Made by a program: the position numbers and the translations under genes. The notes under the pieces were generated by a model. That model was not told where the DNA came from. It saw nothing but the letters and a program-made list of their open reading frames with translations, and did not search any database. A stretch of 64,000 nt of DNA. Origin: Lineus longissimus (taxonomy: Eukaryota > Nemertea > Pilidiophora > Heteronemertea > Lineidae). The stretch covers positions 16,430,001 to 16,494,000 of the forward strand of contig NC_088319.1 of NCBI RefSeq assembly GCF_910592395.1, given 5' to 3'. This document shows positions 12,090 to 34,700 of this stretch, one piece after another; positions within the stretch are counted from its first letter, which is position 1, and the number at the start of each line of letters is the position of its first letter.

Positions 12090-13009
12090 GATAATGTTTT
12101 TTCTTGGAGAAAATTAGGTAGAAACAGGAGCACTCTGGTGCAAAATTTACACGAGGATTGTTGCGGCTTGCTACCGATGTATGATCATGTGACTAAAACC
12201 CAAGGAGCTGATTGGCGCAGAACGTTGATTGCACAGTTAGGCAATTAAAGTGACGCACACATGTCAACACTTGCATCTGTCATATTCTGCCGTGCTCTTC
12301 TTGTTTTTCAAATTTCTCCTTCCAAAATTTGCTGTGCCTGAAAAAGAACATCACTTAGCGTGAAGTATGGATGCTAGAATAGATTGGAATCATTTAAATG
12401 AGCTGTCAAAGCTAAATGAAGCTGAAAACAGTAAAAAAACACACAGAAGAAGCCAGTTCTAAATATTCACTTCCTCTTTCCTATCCTTTTCCTAGGCCTG
12501 TAGGCTAGCTGCCACACAGGGATTGGAGCTTTGAGCTTGAGGCAAAAAGTGCTAATTCCAGAGGTACTATCAGTATGTATCCAGAGTAATCTGCACCTCT
12601 TCCAGAGGTACTATCTGTACCTCTGGAATGTTTCAATTTCTTGTATTTAGCACTTTTTGCCTCAGATCCCTGTGATTCCTGCTTCAGGTTTTGGCTTTTC
12701 ACTGATTTCATTTCCTCATTCCTGGTTCAGCTGATTTCTCTGATTAAGGGGACAGCTCGGGCGTGGTATTTAAATCTAGCCAGGAGGGTATTGACACTGC
12801 TTGCCACCAAGATCTTGCCAACAGGGTCTTGCCACAAAGATTAAGATATCAGTATTGCACTAATAGTGATATCTAATAATGATTAATTCGCCATTATTGC
12901 GAGGCAGTTTGGATATCGTTTGCGAATTTCTGGCCTGATCCTAGAGCATTTTTTGTGGCAGTTCACATCATGATGATATGTTTTTCATTTGCAGATCAGG
13001 AAACTGAAG
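12090..13009. promoter_or_regulatory. Shared 5' region between two divergent genes
   Basis: The basic-protein gene starts leftward at 12089 and the oxidoreductase rightward at 13010. Between them lie their 5' UTRs and promoters. The oxidoreductase ATG exon opens after an acceptor at about 12994, so its transcription start lies further left. A minus-orientation CCAAT (ATTGG on plus at 12211-12215) sits about 125 bases upstream of the leftward ATG. An imperfect palindrome (12515-12674) occupies the middle. Confidence 0.45.
12515..12674. repeat. Imperfect 160-bp inverted repeat
   Basis: The left arm contains CACAGGGAT, GAGGCAAAAAGTGCTAA and CCAGAGGTAC. The right arm contains their reverse complements GTACCTCTGG, TTAGCACTTTTTGCCTC and ATCCCTGTG, in reverse order and with small insertions. 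This long fold-back is typical of a non-autonomous foldback element or a large hairpin. It is not coding. Confidence 0.75.
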
Positions 13010-16000
13010 ATGGTGAAAGAGGTCACAGCTGTCGTTATTGGTGCTGGGAACCGGGGAAACAACTATGCAGATTACTCCGTATCAGAACCAGAAAAATTCA
13101 GAGTAAGGACAATTTGTTAGTCAAGGCTTATCCAGTTTTATGTTCTACTGATTGTAAGGCACAGCACATATCTCTTATTTGGATTTAGGATTTCAGAGAT
13201 AAAACCTTTTATTGAATACTGCAAGATAGGGCAAAAATGTTTCTACTTGTGATGGTTTACTTGGCATTTGGAAACTTTTCTTACCTTCATTAGAAATAAT
13301 TGATAATGATAAGTATATTTCCCCTTTTTTCCACTCAGATAGTTGGAGTGGCTGAGCCAAGGAAGTTTAGAAGAGACCTCATGAAAGACAAATTTTCCAT
13401 TGAGAGCAAACATGTATTTACAGGTGAGACACTTAGTCATTTTTGTACATAATGGTTTTGAATACCACCACATAAGAACATGATTAGTTCAAGGAGAGTG
13501 ATGAATGGCAGAAAGCAGAAATGGCTCTTTTCGGTGCGAAGCAATTATTGATACAATCAAAAAGTGATAAAGACTAATCTTTATTGATTCTTGACACAAT
13601 GTTTATGTACATGTAACTTGGACTTCAAAAAGTAGAAACAGCTCTTCTGATGGTAGCTAGATTTTGGACACCAGTGTTTCACCAAATATCCTGTAGATTC
13701 AGGTGTCACTTAAGCTCAGAATTCTGATCCGAATTCTCTCCATCCTGGTTTGGTTGTATTTCAGACTGGAAAGATGCCGCAGCCCTGGACAGATTTGCGG
13801 ACTGTGTCATCATAGCAACTTTGGACAAGATGCATAAGGAACCAGCCATAGCATTTGCTAATAAGGGATATCACATCCTCCTTGAGAAACCTATCGCTGT
13901 AAGTTTCTGGAAATAAGTGATCAAAACAAAGTAGAACAAAACGCATTGTAGGCCCATTGATAAGGCCCTATACATAGTTTTGTATCTCTGTTTCTTTAGG
14001 TCACTGCAAGTGATTGTCAGGAGATAGTGAAAGCTTGTAAAGATAACAGTGTCATCCTGGCTGTCGCACATGTTCTACGATATGGATTACATTCACAGAC
14101 GATCAAGGATGTGATAGACAGTGGCGCCATTGGTGATGTGGTTAACATTCAGCATTCTGAATCGGTAGGTTCTGCCCTTGGCTTATATGGGGATCTTAGA
14201 TCTTTTACCAGTATCAATATCTTCCAGATCGAGCTTGGCATTTTTCACAGTCCAATGTCTGTGGAAATAGGCGACAAGAAGATGAAACAGCGTCCTCATT
14301 ACACGCAAAGTGTTGTAATGATTGGCACATGATTAGGCACTGGATTGGGCGTAAATGTGACAAAATTCATCATTTGGTAATTTCACAGATTTTACTAACA
14401 TAACAAGGTATGATTTTCTCCGAAATATTAAAAATCAGTTTTTCACTTTGCAGGTCGGATTTTGGCATTTTGCACATTCGTTTGTACGTGGAAACTGGCG
14501 GAATGAAAAAGAAACGGTGTTCTCATTATTGGCTAAATGTTGTCATGATGTTGACCTGATTCATCACTGGGTTGGCCGGAGATGCATGAAAGTTTCATCG
14601 TTTGGTAGCCTGATGCACTTTACGAAGGACAATCAGGTAACTACAGTGTGACCTTCTCAGCAGGCAACATGGTAACTCCCAAGCACATCTGGGCGCTGTT
14701 CTCCCACTGTCAAGAAATATTTTGTTGTTAATACATGTCACTTTGATGGATTTGACTCTCTCGTCAATGAAACCGTCCTTGAGAAGTGAATGGTTGTGAT
14801 CCTGTCTTCATTCCGACATTATCTTATTAGTGACTTTCAGAATACTGACTGAGAAAAGGTTTTTGATCAGCAAATCCTGTAACAATATGTTATGAAGTAG
14901 TAATCATCTATCAGGTTGGAATATATGGAGATGTATTCACTAAAGCACCTTGTTCCCTGCGGTTACTGCCAAAATCATATGATATATATACATATTATGT
15001 TCTTACTCTGGGCCTGATTTAAGATAAAGACAAGATAATTTTACCTTTTACAGCCTGAAGGCGCTTCCTCCCGCTGTCTCGACTGTGCAATAGAAAATCA
15101 GTGCCCATATTCTGCTAAGAAGATATACCTTGAAGACGGAGCTAAAAGTGTAAGTTTACCTTTATTACAGCAGAAAACTTATGTACTTCATTTGGTTGCG
15201 AATTTGTCCTCAAAAGACCATTGGGACAAATGCAAAGTATAGTCAAGCACCACAGAATTCCTTTCCGAAGGATGATTTGTTATATGCCTTTCAATGACAG
15301 CTATGGTAGTTGTGCTCAGCTGGGCCTGTTGTTCAGGATGAGTTCGTAGTTTGATATATAATTGTTTTTAAGGTCACGCAATGCACTTTTTTGGAAATCT
15401 TTGAATGGTGGGGGATCAAGACCATTTGAGGATGTGCTAATGTCCTTGCACTAAGATCTTAGATGTTTTAATGTTCATCTTTCCCAGGGTCAGTTTGGTT
15501 GGCCAGTGAGTGTGATCACCGATGTCAAGGACATCGAGAGTGTGACAGAAGCCCTGAAGACGGGACCATACGGCAGATGTGTCTATGATTGTGACAATGA
15601 TGTTGTCAGTCATCAGGTAATATATGACCTATGAAATTCGTGGAAGTAATGGGTTTTTGATGTCGTTTTGTGAAATCATAACAAGTGCCATGTCACAGCC
15701 ATATTCTCTGTGTCTGTGTGTTCAGCAAAGGTAATATGTTGTACATTCTGTTGCCTTTTGGAAGTAAATTTAGTGCTCAAAAGACCTGGTTGGAAGGGAG
15801 ACATGGATGACCAGACATTCACAATTGGGTTTTGGTTGGGTCTGTACAAGATGGCTTGGGGAAGGTATCATTAGATACAAGTTAGCACTTGTCAGTGCTG
15901 ATCAAGAAAGTTATTGATGTCAGGTACATGTACAATCTACTCATTCCTGTATCTTTAGATTGTGAACATGGAGTTTGCAGGAGGAATCACAGCTTCCTTG

Positions 16001-16968
16001 ACCATGGGTGCTTTTACTCAGAAAGTTGGAATACGAGAGACTAAGGTCTTTGGAACGAAGGGAGAGATACATGGTGTGTTTGACGGTCCTGTGGAGGTGA
16101 AAGATTTCTTGACCAACAACATTAGTAAGTAATGTGCCCTTTTTTCTTGCTTTGTATAAAAGTCTGTTATTATGAAGCTCTTCGATCAGATGTTATTTAG
16201 AACAAGATTATCTATACCAACTTGAATTTTATAATGATTTGAGGAGTGATATTGTCATGTGGTTTGGGTATTCTTTAACTGATGGGGATTCCATCTTCCT
16301 GCTGCCTGTACCAAGACAGCAAAAGACCTCAGACATGTTGGAAACGGGAGTTTGATGGTCTCCTCAAGACTGAACGCAGAAATAGTCCCCGATCAGACAC
16401 GGCTTGTCTATTTCAGCCACATACCCGTGTAGAGAAGATCCAAACATTGCTTCTATAGGAGGCCATGGTAGTTGTGACTACAGACTCATCGAAGCATTCG
16501 TCAAAGCAGTAGCAGTAAGTTGATATCAGCACTCTTTGAAGAACAGTTCTTCAGTTGTCCTGGACAAGTCCTTGAAGGACTTGTTGTGATCCCTTTGGTG
16601 AAGGAAAGACATAAAAGAAATGTCTTATCATTTCCGAGTTGCATGATGGTACACATATTCTATGGTGTTCAATTGTAATTTGCATTCATACCGTTGTCTC
16701 ATGAGGACAAAGATGCAGTGAGAATACCATGAAAAGCCCAGTATGTCGTGTCAAACATTTCTATTGCTGAAAACCGAGGAGTGGGGATACTTGCCGAGAC
16801 GAAGTCAGTTTTAATTGTAACTTCCAAAACTCTGCCTTTCAGGAGGATGACAGGTCAAACATTGTAGCTGGGCCGGATGAGACACTTGCCAGCCACCTCA
16901 TTGTGTTTGCAGCTGAGAAGGCGCGAGTAGAAAACAGGGTCGTCATGATGGAGGAATTTGGAATATAA
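13010..16968 (+). CDS. Gfo/Idh/MocA family NAD(P)-dependent oxidoreductase
   Basis: Ten exons with consistent phases encode 424 aa: 13010-13102, 13339-13423, 13765-13898, 14000-14164, 14454-14636, 15054-15149, 15488-15616, 15959-16124, 16417-16514, 16843-16968. The N-terminus is a Rossmann fold: VVIGAGNRG gives the GxGxxG nucleotide-binding loop at residues 9-15, followed by VGVAEPR. LLEKPIA near residue 100 holds the family's EKP motif, whose Lys takes part in catalysis. The middle domain has [15 protein letters not shown], where the conserved His of this family is expected. Family members oxidise or reduce sugar-type alcohols; the substrate cannot be read from the sequence. No signal peptide is seen, so a cytosolic enzyme is likely. 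The gene is head-to-head with the basic-protein gene and tail-to-tail with RPL22. Confidence 0.88.
14228..14407 (+). pseudogene. Decayed duplicate of oxidoreductase exon 5
   Basis: This 180-base block in the intron just before exon 5 (183 bases, 14454-14636) aligns with it end to end. It starts after an acceptor-like TTCCAG and ends at a donor-like AAG|GTATGA. In the middle frame it reads WHF..S..GN..ET..SL.AKCC.D..I.HW.GR.C, matching exon 5 residue by residue. Single-base gaps shift the frame near both ends, and the phase-0 reading hits TGA. So it is a tandemly duplicated exon, once perhaps a mutually exclusive alternative, now broken or carrying sequence errors. Confidence 0.75.
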
Positions 16969-18057
16969 CCAGATAGACATCTTATCTAATGATTCTCCGT
17001 ACTTAGGGACAAAACACTGGTGTGATGATAACTTCTACATGTATACTAAAGTCTGGCATTTTGTAGCTATCGAGAAGGAGGGTTTATGTAACGCATTGAT
17101 ATTTGTATTGGTAGAGGGTTGTTCCGAGTGTGAAAGTTAGTCCCTTGTTCAGACTACTTATGTGAGCAAGGACCTTTAAAAATAATGGTGCTCAAGTTTT
17201 ATGATCAATGTGCCAGTGCTTCAGCAGGAGCACAACTATGATTTCAGCCAACAAATAAAAAGCTTGGATGTATTAACCTTACTTTTTGGTTACTTTTTTT
17301 TGACTTGTCCACTGCATGAAGACTCGCTCATCCATAAGAACCTGCTAGGTGAGGAAAACATGGGTATTCAAGAACTGCCGAGTCCAATCCATCGGTTGTG
17401 ACCACAAGGAAGGTTGACCACATGGTTGTGACCACCAGCTCTCTCCAGTATGATCTCTGAAGTTTCTACTGGATGTGGTCAAGATTGTGACATGTCCTTT
17501 CCGTGAGAGGTCCATTGATGACCTTCGCTGCCAAGATCCAATGAAAATATTCGAAACACTCTGGGCAAGAGAAGTCCCATGCTGGGCTCATCACACATTA
17601 TGGACAAAGTCACAAGTTCGACCAGTAGTCGTTCTGCCATGGAAAGTGGACCCAACATACTGTCTTCGTTGAAAGACATATCCGACATTTCAGCATTGTT
17701 GCATGTATACAAATTAGTAATGCAGTATAATGGTGCACAACATTATGAAATCATTGCATCATCCCACACGGAAAAATATTTGATTGGTTTAAATCGGATG
17801 CAATGTTTGCTAGACACGGATGCCTCATCCCTCTGGAGGAGCAACGGAAATTCCCGATCAGAGTGTCATCTGTTCTGTTGGTAGAGAGAAGATAAGTTAG
17901 AAATAACTCACACAAGCACAGAAATTTCTCTTCCGATCATTTATTTGTCCCTGTACAAAATAATTTACAAGCCAAGGTGGATACAAGGCCGTCGCACTTA
18001 TGTACACAGAATGGTAGTCAGGACATTGTCAATTAGATCAACCTTCTGCTGATTAGA
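16969..18057. other. 3' UTRs of convergent oxidoreductase and RPL22 genes
   Basis: No exon is supported here. A plus AATAAA at 17253-17258 likely ends the oxidoreductase transcript. A minus AATAAA (TTTATT on plus, 17940-17945) likely ends RPL22, about 115 bases after its stop codon. The sequence between them looks unconstrained. Confidence 0.55.
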
Positions 18058-19442
18058 TTAATTATCATCTCCCTCGTCTTCTTCCTCCTCGTTATTGATC
18101 TGGAAGTAGCGGAGTTCGTAGCTGTCCTTCTGGTTGGCGACCACTCGGAGCCAATCACGGAGGTTGTTCTTCTTCAAGTACTTCTTGGTCAGGTACTTCA
18201 GATACCTGAAAGTTGAACAAGGAGACATCAGAAAACTGGCAAGGTTCAAGTCAAGCATGTTATCGGGTTCCACCTGGTGGCAGCACTGGTCATGCCAGCT
18301 TCACAGCATCAGTGCAACCAAACCAAAATATTGGTCCTATTGTACAACGGTCCCTTTTGATGATATCTACAGCTCTACAGCTCTTTGATATCTACAGCTC
18401 TTTACAAGACAAAGAGCCTTCTGATACTTATTACAAGTTCCTACACTAACCATGACAGCAACACATCACATAGAAGAAACTATCTGCTCACCTCTTGCTG
18501 AATGGCACTTCGGAGTTGATAGTGACCTTAGACTTGTTCCTTTCAATGCTCACATTGCCATCAAGATTGTTGGTCTTGCCTTGGATCTTGATGCGTTCAT
18601 GGAGGTAACGCTCCTGCAGGGGGAAGGGGAGACTATTGTTCAGCACAGATTAGGGAAGGCCACCCTAATCAAATGGCTGAATCTAGGGAAGGAGACCCTA
18701 GTCCAACAACAGATTAGAACCAGCCACGGAAGTAAATTTGGACTCTTAACTTCATACAAGAACTTGTTATCAATGATTTGCTTCAATTTTGCAGCCATAT
18801 TGCGGTAATTGCCATGTTTCCCATGACATTGAAGCAGCAACTGACAAATTTATTTAAACAATCTACTTACTTGAGGTTCATATCCTCAATGCCAATTGGC
18901 TAAACTAAAGGATACAGCATTAGTGTATAAAATGGAGATATCATTCCACATCGAATTACGACAAATTCCATCGTGTATTGATACTTACATAGCTTCCAGC
19001 ATCCATGATGCCATCCTCAACAGGGAGGGTGCAGTCAATAGTGAACTTGAGGGTGGTCTTCTTCTTCTTGCTGCCTCCCTTTGCAGCGGTCTTGCCCTTC
19101 TTCTGCTATAATAATACAAGTGGAACTCATGAACAGTGCATCAGTGTACATGTAGGCCTATTGTATAGGACTACTGTTACTGTACTTTTACTGTACACAG
19201 TACATTCTACAGAACAAAATGTACGCACTCTCTCGAGTGTCTGACCGGGATCGATTCTCATAGTTCTTTTAAAAGCATTTCTTGTCCCTTTAACAATTAA
19301 AGTTCAACATATTCAGTAATCTAAGCAAAGAGGCATAGCTTTATGGTTTATTTGATATATAATTCACTGAAAAAACACTTTGATCAGGATGGAAATCGGT
19401 AAATAAGACAGCACTGGCTTCACTCACCACTTTCGGAGCCAT
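18058..19442 (-). CDS. RPL22: 60S ribosomal protein L22
   Basis: Four exons: 19442-19428 (MAPKV), 19105 or 19102 to 18989, 18613-18492, 18205-18058, giving 132-133 aa against 128 in human. Recognisable blocks are [51 protein letters not shown] and [18 protein letters not shown]. An acidic tail ([12 protein letters not shown]) ends at TAA 18058-18060. RPL22 is a structural component of the large ribosomal subunit and binds RNA through its basic face. The tiny first coding exon with only five codons is typical of ribosomal protein genes. The second-exon acceptor is ambiguous between two AG sites three bases apart, adding or removing one Gln. The gene is divergent from AP2M1. Confidence 0.96.
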
Positions 19443-30205
<10,763 letters not shown>

Positions 30206-31773
30206 TACAAAATGCCACCACCTTGAACGGGACTATCACAACAATAGACTAATAATGAGAGATTCTGTTAGTGTTATACAGTATCCATAGCTACAAAACA
30301 AATGTACGGACTCATCGAGGTTTGTTGTTCTTTGGATATTCAAAAAAGGATTGGTCACACGAGAACTCAACTGATGCAATTGTATTGCCTTGAAATAACA
30401 GTAAATATGACTTTGTTGTGAGCATGCAAAGTGATGAGTCCAGTTGAAAATGTTATGATTGCGATACACTGATGCTGTGGTGCAGAACGTTGAAATCGTT
30501 ATGTCTGTGTTAAACTAGTAAAGAATGGAACCTGTGCATTCCGTAGTTTCTGTAAATGTCATATTAGAAATGTAACCTAGATTGACGGCCGCTGTAGAAC
30601 TCATCTCGATTCAGACTAACTTGAGTTGAGGTGAATGCTTGCTAGATAACTCATATCTGTAGAGACATCAGTGGCTAAGTCTGAAAGACATATTCCAGGT
30701 CAGTTTTTGGTAAATCAATACTTTTGAGATGCATTACCTTTCTCGCTATTTCAATTATGTTATCCATGATAAAAGAGGAAAGATGAATTAAGAATAAGTG
30801 ATTAAAAGTACTGAAAGTTGTGTATAAATATCACTTATTTGAAACCACATCGTGCTGAGGTATGCCCATGTCTGTAGTTTCTACTTCTGTCCTCAATTGA
30901 GCATGGTTCACTTTATTCCTCTTGTACTTAATAACTTTCAAATATCATGCATTTGACTTTTGTCACTCTGAGCAACACATTGCCTCGATGCAAACCTACA
31001 TGTATGTCATTAATTTGCTCCTGTAATGTTAGCCTATATTCGACTGTGTTATTATGGTGTGCAGTGTAATGACAGTGTATAGAAGCTGGATGTCCTAGGT
31101 CAGAGCTGAATTGGACATGAAGCCAGTCTGATGCTTTCTGGGCATTTGCTTTTATCATCCTGGATAAGTTGGATACGTTTGTCATGGCAAATGCTTAACT
31201 TTGTTTTAAAAGAAAGGAAAATGTTAGTACATGTAGATTGGCAAAGGCATATCATTTGTCATCCCATGGCCCAAGCTTTGTAAGAGCGGTGAAACTTGGA
31301 TTGTGTCAGAAACTACAAACGGTAAACAGTCTAGCATTTCCACTTCTGTAATATCACTGGAAATCTGTGATGATATGTTGGCAGTTTTGATTAGCAAGAT
31401 GCACCAAAATGCTTCATTAGTAAGTCTGATCCAGCTTCGGCCCGTCAGCTCTAATCTACATACTCTGCTCCCACCAGTGCATGGTAACTTAAGATCTGTG
31501 GTCAACCCATAAATGTGTTAGTGTTACTGAGTTAAATGCAATAACTGAACTACCCGGTAGTAACAATGTAAAATGTGTAATATATAACCATGTACGCAAA
31601 TACCTAAGTTTTATTTGTTTATTTTCCCAACAAAGGGGTGCTGGGTGACAGTTGTTGCAGCCTCTCAAGTCGGATAACATCCAGGTAGTGAAGTGTTTTG
31701 CAAGTTGCCAGTAAGCAATTTATGATGATGGTGCCCATTAGGGGATGTGTGTTTCTCAAAAGGACAACAAGCC
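30206..31773. other. 3' UTRs of convergent AP2M1 and pseudokinase genes
   Basis: No coding exon is supported on either strand. The left part should be the AP2M1 3' UTR; I see no canonical plus AATAAA. The right part should be the pseudokinase 3' UTR, with minus AATAAA signals (TTTATT on plus) at 31610-31615 and again near 31619. Confidence 0.45.
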
Positions 31774-34700
31774 TCACTGTAGTGGTGCTTTCCTGCAGTT
31801 GTAACTCCTGATCGCAGCATTAAGGACCCGCTTCACTGTTGGCCTCCCTTGGGGTATCTTCATGAGCATTTTACCAATGATGATTGTCATGTTGGTTTCC
31901 ATTATCGTGAGCGGTATGACATTTCCCAACATGATATTGGAGATGATGTCAAAGACGACTTGTCCAAAGGGATGTTGACCACTGGTGAAGAGGAAGTGAA
32001 GGAGTATTCCACAAACCTGAAAAAGGTTTCTCAGTACTCAAAAGAAGGTCTGTGAATGCTTGAGATCACGTGTGTTGTGGGCAAGGATGGATTTATCGAT
32101 GGTTGTTTAGGGTTATGAAGTACATCATACCACCATCTTGTCACAACTGTAATCCAGAAAGTCTTGCTGGTGTTAGTCTGAATTGATGTGCATCGTCATT
32201 AATGAGTGCAATATATAACTTCGTTCATACTCAGTGCATCACCGCACAAGTAGTTCTGCCAAAGCTACAGATGAAAAATGTACAGCCACAATTTGGCATG
32301 TCGCTAGCAGCTAGCATTGGTACCAACCTGTACATCAGAGGATTTGGTGTAGTTCGCCATTGATGGAAAGAAAAGGAGCTCAACTGGTTGCCAACAACAT
32401 GAGTCCACTGGAAAAAGTACAATCAATTTTAGAAGCACACAAAGATAACATTTACTGGGGAGTCTGGGATTTCAAAATGAGTGAAATGCTTTTAGATGTC
32501 TCCGTGATGTGATAACAGACAAAATTGGAAAATGCAACAGAGCAGTGCTGCATTCAGCTAGACTTTCTGTCTGTTGTCATGTCCTGAATAGCATCTATAG
32601 CTCGCTTTGATGTCCAGGTGAATTCACCGAATTCATTGTACCACTGTCACTAATGTCAGTTGGGGCCAACATGAAAAATCGTGATTGTTCCTTTGTCCGG
32701 CTTCATCCTGATTGCTTATCACATAGAAAAATGATTGTCTAAAGTCACACAGAGATGTGATTGCCGAATCACGTTAAAGCAGGATTAATAGTACAGTTGA
32801 ACTTCTCTATTAAGGACACCCCAAGGACTGCTCAACGTTTAACCAGTGTTTTACTTACGAATTCCAAGCTCCATTTTTCGAACTGTGTTTTCTGAATCGA
32901 AGCCGAAGTGACCTAACTTGACTGTTCCGTCGGATGCGAGGAATGTTTTGGTTGGCTGTAACAGAGAAGATCTCGCGTATTAGAGATTCTAGAACATCCC
33001 TTTGTCATGATCTTGAGTCTATTCTTTTAGCCTGAATGGCCGAAGACATGCCGCTTGATAGTTGAACGCAATAATGGTTATGCCATCGCGACTGTCTTAC
33101 CCTGAGGTTCTTGTGCAGTATATCCCGGTCATGGAGATAGTCCAACCCTGCCAGGATGTCCCTGGCCATTCGTAGCTTCTGTACCAGTTGCAGTCCGCCG
33201 TTGGCGTTGGTTAAATCAATGTACTGGTCAAGTGTCCCCTGGTAGAGCTCGGATGTTATGAACGCTGCTTGATGGGTGAAGTAGATTCCCTGAAATATTG
33301 TTTTACAGAATGTGATGGGACAATTAAGAGCCGATAACTTAAACAGTCCTGTTGGGTAAATAACCTTTAAGACTAAAGAAGATATAACATTGATGAGTAC
33401 TATTTTGGTCATGACGATGCGTGCATCAGTGGAACCAGTTAATTTGTTTTTGAACAAATTCATTCCATAATCTCAATCGACGGGCATTGCGCATTGAAAG
33501 AGTCTATCTCTTACCATAAGTTTGACCAAGTTCTTGTGAGTGATTGCCAGCGCTTGACATGACATCCACTGATCAGCCTCTGTGTTGAACCTGAGTGGGT
33601 GAATGATGGTGACCGCCAGTGGGGTGGTATCCTGTTGGGAGCCAAGAACTGTGACACCCCCTCGTTTCCTGTTTTTAAGATACAAGTAAAAATGCCAGTT
33701 TGTTCGGTCAGCAAAACTTTGTGAGGACAGTATGCCGGAGTCACTATTCTTAGTAAGAAGAATAAGAAAGGAAATACATGTAGGTGCAGTGACCAAGTCC
33801 ATTTGAACATTTGCTATGTGACAAAGCCATAGGGATTACTCCACTCACCCTATTCCAATGACGAAAAAGTCAATGTTGGGGCAGATGAACGGACCTCCTC
33901 GGTTTCCTAGGACTGTTCTGCACTCAACTGGCAGACGTTGCAACACCTCAAGTTTGGAACGCCAACGATTGCCGCGGAGTAACCAATCAGTGTTGCAGAT
34001 TTGGAAGGATTCTATTGGTGAAGGTGGCTGCTGGTCATTTTGGCTGTCGGCAGTTGATTGTGATTCCTGTAACTGGTCAGGTTCTTTCTGTGAGAACGAG
34101 TTCTCCTCTGAGAGGTTAAGGTTGGTGTGCACTGTAGGCTGTTCCTTGGATTCAGAGGTTGTATTGAGGAATGGATTGGCATACGTTCCATCAGTTTCTT
34201 TTGTAAGATCTGCTTCATCAGGCGTGTGATCCTGTGGTTGCTCACTTTGAGAAGCCATTTTGATAGTCTCTGAAAACCACTTTTGCGACTGAAAATCTTG
34301 GTTTGCACTTGGCTCAGTTTGACATTCCGGAAAAGTGACTTCATCCTTTTTGGTTGACCATGTACCTCCAAATAGAAGCGGCTCAGACATGTGAGAGTTA
34401 GTATCATTGTATGCTGGACTTTCTGCCATTGGAAGTTTGAAAACACCACGGCAGAATTCACCATTTTGGGTCATAGCAGATGATGTTTCGATTGGTCCCA
34501 CTAGTGCTGTATCCAATATCCATTCGGGCAACATCGAGTCAGAATCAGATGGTTCGTAAGTGCTCCCTGTATCTCTGCAGAGAATCTCTGTGAGGTCGTT
34601 CATCAATTCAAAGGATGTTTGTGTCGACCTGTCTACCATTCTGTCACCTTGGTCGTATTGTTGTGGGGACCTTACCATGCCTTCCTCTACCCAAAATCTT

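Noticed and set aside
18869-18900. GTAAGT-bounded segment between RPL22 exons 2 and 3
   Set aside because: Joining 18989 directly to 18613 reproduces the conserved RPL22 sequence (GSY then ERYLHERIK) with no gap against other L22 proteins, so no extra exon is needed.
31849-32055. 68-codon plus-strand frame (HEHFTNDDCHVGFHY)
   Set aside because: It is the antisense shadow of the kinase C-lobe exon 32016-31774, whose minus frame has kinase-like motifs (GQHPFG, RPTVKRVL) and a good acceptor.
32600-32760. Possible activation-segment exon of the pseudokinase (minus frame with FFMLAPTDIS)
   Set aside because: The MLAP word is tempting as an APE equivalent, but no acceptor and donor pair gives the phase needed between exons 32859 and 32016, so it is not included.
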